DNA of 64,000 nt from Paenibacillus mendelii (GTDB lineage: Bacteria; Bacillota; Bacilli; Paenibacillales; Paenibacillaceae). Below the pieces are notes generated by a model. That model was given only the letters and a program-made list of their open reading frames with translations, did no database searches and was not told where the DNA came from. Shown here piece after piece: positions 33,088 to 42,470 of this stretch (within the stretch, counting starts at the first letter, position 1; each line of letters begins with the position of its first letter). The position numbers and the translations under genes are program-made. Where the stretch lies: the NCBI RefSeq assembly GCF_024498075.1, contig NZ_JANHOF010000011.1, positions 62,001 to 126,000 on the forward strand, read 5' to 3'.

Positions 33088-33660
33088 TTATAATTTAATG
33101 CCGTTAATCGTATCAGATACATTCTGTTTCTCGCTCGTTCTGGTCAGGTGAACCAGCCGGTAAAGTTCCGAGAGATCACGCCGATTAATTTCTTCGAATC
33201 GACGAATGGCTTCTTCGATACCAACGACATCGACTAAGATCACCTTCTCGCCGTCTGGCGGATTGAGCGGTTCGCCGATAAGTCTCACTTCGCCATATCC
33301 AACAAGCCGGATGAAATCGGGATGAGGAATATGAGGCAGGTAGGGCTGTTCCGCCCTCGAGCTGCATCTGAAGTGCCCCAATACATGGTAGGCAATTAAT
33401 TCAGCGCCTAATTCTTCCTGCACTTCCCTGCGCAAGGCGTCCAAATAAGGTTCATCCCGCTTCAACGTACCTCCTGCGAGTTCCCATACGCCTGTATCGA
33501 GCTTCATCATTACATAACGATCGCCTATGACCGGGACGATACTGATATTGCTGATTAAGGCTTCGTCCTCTACCGCTTCCAAAGTAAACTGCGTGGTGAT
33601 TCGTCCCCATTCCACTTTAGTCGAAAGAATCGGAAAATCCTTCAAGCTGATAATCATGAG
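33088..33660 (-). CDS. Nudix hydrolase
   Basis: This 190-residue protein starts at the ATG at 33658-33660, five bases after AGGTGG. The Nudix box is complete: G63, E69, R77-E78, E81-E82 and G84 in the pattern Gx5Ex7REUxEExGU. The preceding VYMMKLDTGVWELAGG-like strand is typical of ADP-ribose or sugar-nucleotide pyrophosphatases (ADPRase-like), and the C-terminal part with KVILVDVVGIEEAI is consistent. The exact substrate is unknown. A promoter is visible about 160 bases upstream. Confidence 0.9.
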   Translation of the reverse strand, partial: LMIISLKDFPILSTKVEWGRITTQFTLEAVEDEALISNISIVPVIGDRYVMMKLDTGVWELAGGTLKRDEPYLDALRREVQEELGAELIAYHVLGHFRCSSRAEQPYLPHIPHPDFIRLVGYGEVRLIGEPLNPPDGEKVILVDVVGIEEAIRRFEEINRRDLSELYRLVHLTRTSEKQNVSDTINGIKL

Positions 33661-34003
33661 TCCACCTGCTTTCTTCCTGCATAAGATAGAAGGCACATAT
33701 ATGCATTACTGAGCGGTTCGAGTTCTTGTCCAGCCTCACGATCCTATTCCGTTATATTCGTATTCAATTGGAACTAATTCATGCCTGGATCCTTCAAGAA
33801 CACGAATCGCTTAATAACTAAATTTTACCAAACGCATATTTACCTGTAAACAAATTCTGTCTTGGCTATCATGATCGTTGAGAAATTTCTCATCGTAATT
33901 TTGTGAATTTATTTGTATGTTTTTTGAAATTCTTTTGTCAAGTATAAATTTCCATTCTTTAGAAACCGATATAACCAAGGAATACAAATTTAGGAGTGAT
34001 TAC
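33661..34003. other. Divergent intergenic region, Nudix / oxidase-like operon
   Basis: This 343-bp AT-rich stretch has no gene. It contains the Nudix promoter and a perfect 14-bp palindrome TGAGAAATTTCTCA at 33879-33892, 111 bases before the plus-strand operon, which could be an operator. A TATAAA lies near 33941 but with a poor -35. Confidence 0.45.
33822..33850 (-). promoter_or_regulatory. Nudix gene promoter
   Basis: On the minus strand TTTACA (33845-33850), a 17-base spacer and TAAAAT (33822-33827) give a leader of about 155 bases. Confidence 0.65.
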
Positions 34004-34639
34004 GTGGCTTTGGCAAATTCGCTAGTTGTAGTCGAAAGTATTAATACCATTATTCAGTCTGAACTGACACGCGTTAAAAACGAAAATCCGTTCTTCCTCC
34101 ACTTCCCGCAGGAGAAGGATCCTTCGTACTTTTCTTGGTGTAACAATCTTTATCACTTGTCCAAGCATTTTGGCGAGCTGTTGAAGCTTAGATGGGAACG
34201 TTTCCCCGATGTCGATCACGATTTATTTTCGAGTCATTATGAAGAAGAGAAAGACCATGCAGAGATGCTTCGCAAATGGATGATCGGCATCGGGCTGGAT
34301 GATCCCGAGCTGCACAATGCCAACTATGAGACCGAGCATTTCATCTCCTTGCAGTACCGTGCCGTTGCGGCCATGGATGAGAATCTCTCCTTGCTCATTA
34401 TCAATAGTACGAGCGAAGGCTTCGCGCACGCGGTTTATTTGCACGCTTATGCGATTCTGCAGCGGACGGGTTTCACTAATCTCGAATATTGGGCTATCCA
34501 TTGCGAAGCCGATGAAGAACATAGCGACGTCTATCACTTGATCAAAGGCATGAGCGAGAAGCAGTTGGATGAAGCCAAGCATTTGGTTCAATATACATGC
34601 AACACGCTGGATGTCATGCTGGCATCCTGGTTTAAGTAA
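34004..34639 (+). CDS. Heme-oxygenase-like fold protein, possible diiron oxidase
   Basis: This 211-residue all-helical protein starts at a GTG three bases after AGGAGTGAT. Clusters of possible metal ligands appear in order: HYEEEKDHAEM (80-88), NSTSEGFAHAVYLH (134-147) and HCEADEEHSDVYH (167-178). Such Glu/Asp/His triplets on long helices are characteristic of the heme-oxygenase-like diiron oxidase (HDO) and TenA/PqqC group. I judge it an iron-containing redox enzyme of unknown substrate; metal-free TenA-type function is an alternative. It is co-transcribed with the SpoIIAA-like gene 29 bases downstream. Confidence 0.65.
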   Translation: MALANSLVVVESINTIIQSELTRVKNENPFFLHFPQEKDPSYFSWCNNLYHLSKHFGELLKLRWERFPDVDHDLFSSHYEEEKDHAEMLRKWMIGIGLDDPELHNANYETEHFISLQYRAVAAMDENLSLLIINSTSEGFAHAVYLHAYAILQRTGFTNLEYWAIHCEADEEHSDVYHLIKGMSEKQLDEAKHLVQYTCNTLDVMLASWFK

Positions 34640-34668
34640 CCTATTAACATTATCAGAGGTGAATTGGA

Positions 34669-35124
34669 ATGAGCATCAATTTAAAAGACAAATTTATTTC
34701 CAACATGGATCAAAGCACGCACGTATTCTCCTGGCAGGTTCATGAGAATCTGACACCCGAGGAAGCAAAAGCCGCCGCTGACATCATTATTTCGACGGTC
34801 CAGGCGAATTCCCAAACGACAAAGGTGAAGCTGCTCGTCGACAACCGCTTCATGGAACGTAATGGCCGCTCCGTTGTGTTTACTCCCGAAGTAAACAGCA
34901 TATGGGAAAATGCACAGCGCACCGTTTTCCCGCATGTCTCCAAGATTGCCGTTCTCTGCAGCGGAACACTCATGAAGATGCAGATGGACCGTATTTCGCG
35001 GAATTCGAACATTATGGAAATCAACAAATGCTTCTGGAATGATAATGACCAGATTATGCTGGAGGAAGCATTCGAATTTCTGGGCATCCAGAACAACCAG
35101 TTAGTCAAACCCAAGCAAGACTAA
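34669..35124 (+). CDS. SpoIIAA/STAS-like small protein
   Basis: This 151-residue protein starts after AGAGGTGAATTGGA. The beta-alpha pattern (HVFSWQVHENLTPEEAKAAAD, then KVKLLVDNRFM, a long FTPEVNSIWENAQR helix, KIAVLCSGTLMKMQ and a C-terminal helix with EEAFEFLG) resembles the SpoIIAA-like STAS/SEC14 fold, which binds ligands or partner proteins. There is no recognisable catalytic motif. It forms an operon with the diiron-oxidase-like gene and ends at a 12-bp terminator. Function unknown; a partner or sensor for the first protein is plausible. Confidence 0.6.
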   Translation: MSINLKDKFISNMDQSTHVFSWQVHENLTPEEAKAAADIIISTVQANSQTTKVKLLVDNRFMERNGRSVVFTPEVNSIWENAQRTVFPHVSKIAVLCSGTLMKMQMDRISRNSNIMEINKCFWNDNDQIMLEEAFEFLGIQNNQLVKPKQD

Positions 35125-35148
35125 TATTTCCTCTTACCTATATGTAGA

Positions 35149-35176
35149 GAAAACGGCCATCTATATGGTCGTTTTC
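35149..35176 (+). terminator. Terminator of the oxidase-like/SpoIIAA-like operon
   Basis: A 12-bp stem (35149-35160 with 35165-35176, one G-T pair) closes a 4-base loop, 24 bases after the stop codon. Confidence 0.75.
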
Positions 35177-35233
35177 ATTATAGCGGTTCCCCCGGTCTCT
35201 CCCCGCAGCCAATCCTGTCGTAAGCGATAGCAA

Positions 35234-35266
35234 AGAGCCACATAGCATAAGATGCTACGTGACTCT
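35234..35266 (-). terminator. Hairpin after the 1341-residue enzyme gene
   Basis: Arms 35234-35248 and 35252-35266 pair fully as minus-strand RNA when two G-U pairs are allowed. The hairpin lies about 35 bases past the stop of the minus-strand gene. Confidence 0.65.
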
Positions 35267-35301
35267 AGACTTATAACGATATGAAGGCAAATAAACTCCG
35301 A

Positions 35302-38300
35302 TTAGTAATGAAGCTTGACGTCATCTTTGGCTGAATGCTTGACTTTCAGTGTTAAATATCCCGTTCCTGTATCATACGACCATCCAGAGATTACGGTATT
35401 CAAATCGGCCGCTTCGCTTTGCTCCACCCCATTGATCGTAACTATACGGGGTTTGTCGCGCTGCGTAATCAATACATATGTCGTCTCTCCAGCCGGGTAC
35501 GTTAAATCGAATTTCACTAGATGATTCGTAGAAGACGGTCCGACATTGCTGATATTCGCCAGCGTGGAGATGCGGGCAGGCTCGCACTGTCCATTGGCGC
35601 AAGGCGCCGTTAGCGTTGTCGTGAAATCAGGCTCGGGTCCTTGACCTTCAAGCGCACGCTCCAAGAACACATTCTTGAGCAGCGCCTCCGGGTTAATCAT
35701 CACATCATCGGAGCGTTCATCTGTGAGCAGCTTCCAGAAGTCCGGATATCCGCCCAGATGCGGTTCGCCGGCATCTGCCTCCTGCATCTCCTCGGCACTG
35801 GATAATATTCCGGAGGCGATCTCGCTCCAAGGCAGTGAATCATCATAGCGGGACAGCTCTAAGAGTGAATAGGAGTAGACGAGTCCATTCCACTGTACCG
35901 GTACCCCGAACCAAGGCATCACATAAGCGGTTGAACCAAAGACAGGAATAGTCGCGTACGGCGAGAATGAAAAGCCGGGGATATTCCACGCATAGATGAA
36001 TGGGAAGCCTGTACGGGCCCATTTGACTGCATCATCTACATATTGATCGTCATTCGTCCATTTGAACGCTTCCAGATAGGCGCCAACGGCCCTGCCGGAA
36101 GCGAGAATGTCCGGTGTGTGCACGGGAACTTCCCACGTCTGTGCAGCACGCGGCACATCCCCCATCGTTTGCATAGCCGCGATGCCCTTCATGCCGGCGG
36201 CGGCTGCGTCTTCATCGCCTGTCATATTAGCGTAACGAAGTAAGGTTTGCGTATGCTGCGCCGTGAAACCAAGCTGCTGTTCGCCATCAACACCTAACGG
36301 TCTTCCGGCATTGTTCGGGTTATTGTAGAACAACCAGGCTCCGGAAGCATCCTGTGAATTAATGAGCGACTGTATCGTCCCTTTCAACCCTTGCAGCGAC
36401 TCCTTCATGTAACCCAGATAGAATGGCGACTGCCAGATCGGGATATGACCATCCGGGTTACCGAGAGCTGCTTTGCTGGGCATATCATTCAGCACTTCTT
36501 GAATGCGGGCCTCCGCATCAGGCCGCTTCGCTGCATCGTACATGCCCAGCTGACGCAGCAGCACATTATTAGAAGGGAATTTGGACGGTCCCCAATTCGG
36601 GCCGTCGACATGTCGCCATCCTTTTGCCGAATCGACCCAGAATGTGTTCAGATAGGCTTCCAAGCCAAGATCGACTTCTTTCTCAAAACTATGTCCGGGC
36701 GCTTCTTCCGGCCAGCCATAGGAATCCAGGTACAAATCGACTGCTTCGAGCACGCTGTCGCCTTCAGCTGCCGCAATAACGGCTTGAAGCGTCAGCGGTT
36801 TATTGGCCTCAAGCGCATAGGGATCGACGGCCAATTCTGAATTCTCTTTCACGAAGGTTGGCACCGACAGGGCCGACAACCCAAGCACGTGGTTATTCTG
36901 ATTCTCCACAAAATTTGGAGAAGCGAACTTCGCGGCAGGCAGTGAGTGCTCCCCATCCCACTTCTGATTCGGATCCCACATTAAACTAACGACCTTCTCA
37001 CCGCTGCGGACAGCCATGAGCGGCATTGTTATTTTGTAAGGATGCGGTACGAGACGGTTAGAATACGGTAGGTTCGAGTCGAGATCACTCGATGAGGATT
37101 CGTCATCGACCAGCCATTCAAGCCCTGGGAACAGCGCTTCATCCTTGGTGCTGCCGAAGCTCCCCTGACCAACCGTGAGTACGGGACCGGACATATTAAG
37201 CAGATCGGCATCCGTATCGGCACTTACCTGCTGTTCAACGTTCACCCCTTGATCGTTCGTACCAAGCTTGAACGTAAAGGCATGGGTCCACACGCGTCCG
37301 GAGCTGTCGGTCGACGTGCCGTTCATCGTCAATGCAGCTTGATCGGATGCATGGCTTACTGAAGCATGAGTCGGATAGAAACCGACAGATTCGATGCCAC
37401 CATTCTGCTGCTGGATCGTTGCATAAGCAAATGGCTGTGCGGATGCCATCAAATTCCACTGTCCATCCGCCCAAGCATAGACCAAATATTGACCAAAGCC
37501 GAATGAATCACGCGGGAATACGATACGTACGTTGCCGTTCTCCAGCACCGCGTGTCCCGTTGCTTGATCAACGCTTGCGCGAGCAGTTGTGGAATGCTGC
37601 GGATCAACCGATGGCGCCGCTGCAAGAACAGGCAGAGGCAGCGATTTGCTGCCCGTGAGGCCGGCTGCGGACAGTTTAACATTCACTGCGTATCCTCCTG
37701 GCGCCGCGCCCCGCACTTTCCACGTAACCGGTACCCTCTGGCGCAGAGCCATATCTCCAAGCGAAACCTCCGCATCGCCTTCAATTAGCTCTAGGCCAGC
37801 CGGAAGCTCGATTTCCACCTTCGCGTTGGGCAAGATCTTGCCGCCCGAGTTAAACACTTCAGCCGTGACGACCGCCTCTTCACCGACTTCTACGGATGGT
37901 TGAGACCGTTTCATCTCAAACTGAACAGCGGCAGGGCTCTCCTCAAAGTACAAATAATCGATCTCCCAATTCGCATTCACTGCATTGCCTTCGAGGTCAA
38001 GACGTAGCGATTGAACACGCCCTGCCCACAATGGCATCTCCGCTAATGGAACCCTGTATTCATGCATTTGTCCATCGGCTATGATGGGAAAACTGATTTT
38101 CCGATCTTCCGAGAACCCAGGCTGGGTACCCGTACCGTAGAACAGCATGACTGAGTTACCGGCGGTTGCGCTAAGTCCGATGACCATCGTACCGTCGCGC
38201 TCGCCGATAATCCCGTCTATGCCATGTGCGGCCATGTACGGATCATTGCCTGTGACGGTCGTGGACAGCTTCCCGCCTGCTGCTGTAAGCGGCGATAACG

Positions 38301-39327
38301 AATGTGCGGCTTCCCAGCCTTGCGTAAAGCCATCTACATTCCAATCGAATCGGGTCGATACGCCCGATGGGAAGCGGACATAATCGATCTCCCAATCTGC
38401 TCCTGTCAATGCGCTGCCTTGCAGGTCAAGGCGGATTTCCCCAATGGTACCGGACCATAGCGGATGAGTCCATAAGTCGATGGAGTAATCATGGAACTGC
38501 CCATCGGCTGTAATCGGCATCACCAGCTTGCGATCCTCGGAGAATTGCGGAGAAGATGAAATATTGGCGAAATATACAGCAACGCTCTCCCCAGCCGATG
38601 CTTTCATTCTCAGCTTCACGCTGCCAATATCGCCTGCCGGTGTGTTTAATGCCGGAGAAATCAATGAGGGTTGATTTCCCGTGACCGTGGTGGACACCGT
38701 ATTCGCTCCAGGCGTCAGTGCCGTCAAATCACTGACAGCAGACCATCCGTTATCCGAGTTATTGAACTCGAATCCGTATGTAGACTCCTGAACGAAACGT
38801 ATATAATCGATGCTTACCTCAGCCGGAAAGCTGCTCGGCGGCTCAAGGTCCAACCGGAATGACTGCACGACCCCGCTCCATAGGGAATGCGCCCCGACCC
38901 TTATGCGGTACTCGTGATATTCCCCATCAGGTATAATGCCAAACGCCATATTCTTATCAGCAGATAGACCCGGTGATATGTCGGTGTCGAAGAACACAGC
39001 CATACTGCCGCCGTTGTTGGATTTTGCCCGAATAACCATCACATGTCCGGAATCTGCCGGCAAATTGAGCGGAGTAGGTCCGAACCAATACGGATCAAAG
39101 CCATCCGTTGTGATATGAAGAGATCCGCCGGATACAGAGGATGAACCGATCCCATTGCCGGATGCAGCCCAACCTTCGTTATCTCCGTCCGTATTAAACT
39201 CATATGCGAGCTGTACGGAGTCCACTGCGTTAGCAGTTGGAGATGTGAATGGGAATACTGTAATAAGCAAAGCAACTGTAAGGAAAACATGGAATAACTT
39301 CGATCGTCTTGCGCGGCTTGTAAGCAC
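35302..39327 (-). CDS. Large secreted multidomain glycosidase-like protein
   Basis: This 1,341-residue protein starts at a GTG preceded by GGAGG. A Sec signal peptide ends at about residue 35 (TANA/VDS), so it is exported. Three homologous beta-modules of about 140 residues follow (about 38-180, 180-325, 325-465); each has an FN/FDWN...GW start, an F/LSEDRK strand and an (E/S)IDY(I/V/L)RF end, resembling carbohydrate-binding modules. Next comes an NPCBM-associated NEW3-like domain (about 470-570). The remaining 770 residues are catalytic-like: a beta-sandwich followed by an (alpha/alpha) helical region (about 900-1220). I cannot assign a GH family. It neighbours a GH78 rhamnosidase. Confidence 0.7.
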   Translation of the reverse strand: MLTSRARRSKLFHVFLTVALLITVFPFTSPTANAVDSVQLAYEFNTDGDNEGWAASGNGIGSSSVSGGSLHITTDGFDPYWFGPTPLNLPADSGHVMVIRAKSNNGGSMAVFFDTDISPGLSADKNMAFGIIPDGEYHEYRIRVGAHSLWSGVVQSFRLDLEPPSSFPAEVSIDYIRFVQESTYGFEFNNSDNGWSAVSDLTALTPGANTVSTTVTGNQPSLISPALNTPAGDIGSVKLRMKASAGESVAVYFANISSSPQFSEDRKLVMPITADGQFHDYSIDLWTHPLWSGTIGEIRLDLQGSALTGADWEIDYVRFPSGVSTRFDWNVDGFTQGWEAAHSLSPLTAAGGKLSTTVTGNDPYMAAHGIDGIIGERDGTMVIGLSATAGNSVMLFYGTGTQPGFSEDRKISFPIIADGQMHEYRVPLAEMPLWAGRVQSLRLDLEGNAVNANWEIDYLYFEESPAAVQFEMKRSQPSVEVGEEAVVTAEVFNSGGKILPNAKVEIELPAGLELIEGDAEVSLGDMALRQRVPVTWKVRGAAPGGYAVNVKLSAAGLTGSKSLPLPVLAAAPSVDPQHSTTARASVDQATGHAVLENGNVRIVFPRDSFGFGQYLVYAWADGQWNLMASAQPFAYATIQQQNGGIESVGFYPTHASVSHASDQAALTMNGTSTDSSGRVWTHAFTFKLGTNDQGVNVEQQVSADTDADLLNMSGPVLTVGQGSFGSTKDEALFPGLEWLVDDESSSSDLDSNLPYSNRLVPHPYKITMPLMAVRSGEKVVSLMWDPNQKWDGEHSLPAAKFASPNFVENQNNHVLGLSALSVPTFVKENSELAVDPYALEANKPLTLQAVIAAAEGDSVLEAVDLYLDSYGWPEEAPGHSFEKEVDLGLEAYLNTFWVDSAKGWRHVDGPNWGPSKFPSNNVLLRQLGMYDAAKRPDAEARIQEVLNDMPSKAALGNPDGHIPIWQSPFYLGYMKESLQGLKGTIQSLINSQDASGAWLFYNNPNNAGRPLGVDGEQQLGFTAQHTQTLLRYANMTGDEDAAAAGMKGIAAMQTMGDVPRAAQTWEVPVHTPDILASGRAVGAYLEAFKWTNDDQYVDDAVKWARTGFPFIYAWNIPGFSFSPYATIPVFGSTAYVMPWFGVPVQWNGLVYSYSLLELSRYDDSLPWSEIASGILSSAEEMQEADAGEPHLGGYPDFWKLLTDERSDDVMINPEALLKNVFLERALEGQGPEPDFTTTLTAPCANGQCEPARISTLANISNVGPSSTNHLVKFDLTYPAGETTYVLITQRDKPRIVTINGVEQSEAADLNTVISGWSYDTGTGYLTLKVKHSAKDDVKLHY

Positions 39328-39517
39328 TTACAAAACACCTCCGAATAATGTTATCGACTGCAAGTCCTCCTGTAAACCGTTCACCAATCACCATCCTAAT
39401 CGAATACAAACTCACCTCCCTTCAATCCAAGGATTATTTACTCCGACTCGTTTCTTCAGCCTCCCTAACCTATCGGAACCCATTCATCAGCAACGTTCTC
39501 ATACGTGTTTTAAGGTA

Positions 39518-39546
39518 AGTATACTGATCTGAATTAAAAATGTATA
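39518..39546 (-). promoter_or_regulatory. Possible promoter of the 1341-residue enzyme gene
   Basis: On the minus strand TATACA (39541-39546), a 17-base spacer and TATACT (39518-39523). The leader would be about 185 bases. The intergenic region holds no other clear feature. Confidence 0.4.
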
Positions 39547-39602
39547 TACATGGAATTTAATATTAATTTCCCCATTAGTATGTGCTGGTTTAAGACCAGA
39601 AA

Positions 39603-39637
39603 AAGCCTTGTCCCGATCGGTTATCGGAACAAGGCTT
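39603..39637 (-). terminator. Intrinsic terminator of the rhamnosidase gene
   Basis: Arms 39603-39617 and 39623-39637 pair with one mismatch around a 5-base loop and are followed on the minus strand by a short U-rich tract. Confidence 0.85.
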
Positions 39638-39675
39638 GAAGCTAAGATTACTTTGATACAGCAATTCGCTGCTTA

Positions 39676-42354
39676 CTAGGATAGGTTGAAGGTAAAATCA
39701 TAGACTCCCGATTGAAGATCAATGATGATGGCTTGTTCTGCTTGTTTGCAATCCACAATACCTTCCACCTTGCTGATCGAGCTGCCCTTCTCCCACATAA
39801 CGGACGTTCCCTCCATCACTGAGACCGGCACCATTCCCTCCGGCAGATCCAGAATGAATTGACCGGACATCGAAGTTGGGATATGCAGCTGGGCTTGAAT
39901 GGTCGTTCTATCATGTCTGACCCATCTCGTGATGACTTCCCCTCTGACAGTCGGTACAGTCGCTTCGGCGAAGCTGAGGCTTGCCGGCATATAGGGACGA
40001 ATCCGAACCTTAGCGAATCCGGGAGAAGTCCCTTGAATCCCAACGACATACTCTTGAAGCATTCTGGCCGGGTAACCATTCCATGCGTGGCAGTGGGATT
40101 CGATATCGTCCCATCCTTCCCACATCGTCTTGGCGCCTTGGGCGATCATATATCCCCAGCCCGGATATTCCTCACGCCGTATCAAGCCGTATGCAATCTC
40201 AGGACGCCCGCTCTCGAACAATAAGCGAAGCAGCGGCAGCGAAAGCACGGTCTTGGACTCCCATGTTTTCTCCGCAACATAAGCCAGCGCCGAATCCCGA
40301 TCCGTGCTCGGGATGATCCCCGCAAGAAGCGCAAGTGCTCCGACACCTTGATGTGTCGCTTCCGATTCGGAGCTATCACGCAGACGCTTCAGATCCGGAT
40401 CATAGAGATGCTGCAGAATGCTGCTTTGCAGCTTATCCGCCTGAGCCGCGTATGCGGCGCCCTCCTCTATCCGCCCTGTCAGATGGGCTGAATCTGCTGC
40501 GATTCGAAGCGCCTGCCATGCTTTAATCTGTTGCACCGTCAAGAAATCTCCGGCATGGTCCACGGTCGGATACGGCCAGTCGCTTATGTGCCAGCCTTTG
40601 CCAACGGGAATCAAGCCCGTATTCGGATCAGCCGTCCCCATGAAGTAATCGATCATTCTACATAGCGGCTCATAATACTTTTCCAGCAGCCGAACGTCGC
40701 CAGATTGGTTATAAAGCTTCCATAGCATGGTCGCAAAATGGAGATCCCACTCCGGAATTTGGATAAAGAAATCCGGATGCTCGTAATTGGACGGAAATAC
40801 GAATGGGAATGTGCCGTCATCCAGCTGGCCATCCGCAAAATCGCTTAACGTCTTCTCCAGCACCTGAAGCGCATCGAAGTTATACAGCAGCGTTTCCGCC
40901 TGAAGATCGGTATCGGCCAAATATTGAGCTTGCTCCCGATGCGGGCAATCGACGGTCTGTCCAAGCGTATTATTCTTCTGCGTTTGGATCGAAGCCTCGT
41001 ACATGGTGTTCAGAAAAGCATCGGAGCTGGTGAAGCGGCCCCCCTGAGCCATATCGGTATGTGCCGAATGAATGACGATATTCGTTCCGGGCTCGATTGG
41101 CCCCGGATATCCGGTCACCTCGACATACCGGAAGGCTTTAAAGGAGAAATCTGGTTTCCAGCTTTCCACTTCATCGCCCTTCATCGTATATTGATCGTAA
41201 TAATTGTCTGAGTTCTCGTTACATACGTTATGCTTGACCCGTCCCTGATCATTCAAGTCTTCAGAATAACGCATCTGCAGCGTAACTCCTGGCAGCCCTT
41301 TCAAAGAAAAGCTTGGCCAGCCGGATATGATCTTGCCTGTATCGAATACATGAACGGGAAGATCGTCTTCCTTAAGCGGTAGCGTGGTAGATACCCGCTG
41401 AGGAACGATTTCCTCCTCAAGTGCTCCCTCCGGAATCTGCTGCCACTTCATGGGCCATTCCGCTTTGGCGATTTTTGCGAGTGCCGCTCGTCTGCATTGA
41501 CCGGGGTCGAACCCGGGAAGCAGCCACGCCGGATCAAGCTTGCGGGCATCATAATCTTCAATGGCCGACATGCGCCGGTTCTGCTGGTACGCGGTACCTG
41601 TCCGATGGGGAATATCCCGCAGGGTTTGCCAGGTTGCATCCGACTTGAACAGCTTCTTCGATCCATCCGTGAATGTGACGTGGAGCTGCAGCCGAAATCC
41701 GGGAAGACCGTTCACATAATTCTGACCATCGCCCCCAAGGTAGTGTGCCGCTGCTGCTATGCAGTTCTCCCCTGACTGCAGAGAAGCGGTCACATCATAG
41801 GCCAAATAATACTTCCGTTTGCGTATCTCTGTCGGAGCAGGCGAACCAAAGCCACCTATACGATCACCATTCACGTGAAATTGAACGAAATTATGCGCAG
41901 ATACGAACACTTTCGCCCACGCGATCGCTTTGGTCAGTTTGAATTCCTTGCGGAAGTAGGCAAAATCATTCGTCTGCACGCGGCGCGAACGCCAAATCCA
42001 ATCTGCCTGCCAATCACCGGCGAACAGGCCTGTATCCCAGAAGCTAGGTTCCGATTCGGAATAATCCCCCTCCGCATCCCACACCCCCGCTTTCCACCAA
42101 TAACGGGTGCAGCCTGCGAGAGTTCGACCCGCATAATCGACATGAAGCTCGCTGCCTGTTTTCTTACCGCTTTCCCATATGATTGCATTCCCGGCCTCCA
42201 GATCGGCCTTCGACATTGCGACCCATACTTGCGAAGCTGCAAGCATCTCCCCTCGCTTCTCGCTCTTCAATTGCCATGAGAAACGCGGACACTGCTCGTC
42301 CAACCCTTGTGGTTCGATTAATCCGTTCACTTGCAGTCTTGTAATCGTTAGCAT
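39676..42354 (-). CDS. Alpha-L-rhamnosidase, GH78
   Basis: This 892-residue protein starts at the second of two in-frame ATGs (42352-42354), six bases after GGAGG. The N-terminus has the family opening (VNGLIEPQGLDEQCPRFSW), the FAYFRKEF and VNGDRIG lectin-like strands, and a WHISDWPYPTVDHAGDF segment. The catalytic (alpha/alpha)6 barrel begins near residue 440. The acid motif reads TVDCPHREQAQYLADTD; the first part agrees with GH78 but the usual GWTGD-type sequence is changed. The C-terminal domain (TVRGEVITRWV) is normal. No signal peptide is seen, so it probably removes terminal rhamnose from imported oligosaccharides or glycosides. An AraC regulator is divergent. Confidence 0.9.
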   Translation of the reverse strand: MLTITRLQVNGLIEPQGLDEQCPRFSWQLKSEKRGEMLAASQVWVAMSKADLEAGNAIIWESGKKTGSELHVDYAGRTLAGCTRYWWKAGVWDAEGDYSESEPSFWDTGLFAGDWQADWIWRSRRVQTNDFAYFRKEFKLTKAIAWAKVFVSAHNFVQFHVNGDRIGGFGSPAPTEIRKRKYYLAYDVTASLQSGENCIAAAAHYLGGDGQNYVNGLPGFRLQLHVTFTDGSKKLFKSDATWQTLRDIPHRTGTAYQQNRRMSAIEDYDARKLDPAWLLPGFDPGQCRRAALAKIAKAEWPMKWQQIPEGALEEEIVPQRVSTTLPLKEDDLPVHVFDTGKIISGWPSFSLKGLPGVTLQMRYSEDLNDQGRVKHNVCNENSDNYYDQYTMKGDEVESWKPDFSFKAFRYVEVTGYPGPIEPGTNIVIHSAHTDMAQGGRFTSSDAFLNTMYEASIQTQKNNTLGQTVDCPHREQAQYLADTDLQAETLLYNFDALQVLEKTLSDFADGQLDDGTFPFVFPSNYEHPDFFIQIPEWDLHFATMLWKLYNQSGDVRLLEKYYEPLCRMIDYFMGTADPNTGLIPVGKGWHISDWPYPTVDHAGDFLTVQQIKAWQALRIAADSAHLTGRIEEGAAYAAQADKLQSSILQHLYDPDLKRLRDSSESEATHQGVGALALLAGIIPSTDRDSALAYVAEKTWESKTVLSLPLLRLLFESGRPEIAYGLIRREEYPGWGYMIAQGAKTMWEGWDDIESHCHAWNGYPARMLQEYVVGIQGTSPGFAKVRIRPYMPASLSFAEATVPTVRGEVITRWVRHDRTTIQAQLHIPTSMSGQFILDLPEGMVPVSVMEGTSVMWEKGSSISKVEGIVDCKQAEQAIIIDLQSGVYDFTFNLS

Positions 42355-42400
42355 AGCCATCCTCCCGTGTTCATCTTTCTTACAGCATAATACGGCAAAC

Positions 42401-42430
42401 TTGTCGTATAAAGGGGGGCTTATGTTATAT
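42401..42430 (+). promoter_or_regulatory. Possible promoter of the AraC gene
   Basis: TTGTCG (42401-42406), an 18-base spacer and TTATAT (42425-42430), 41 bases before the start codon. The same 116-base gap must also carry the rhamnosidase promoter. Confidence 0.4.
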
Positions 42431-42470
42431 TTATAGGTGTATTACATCCTTCTGAAGGACGGAAACCATC

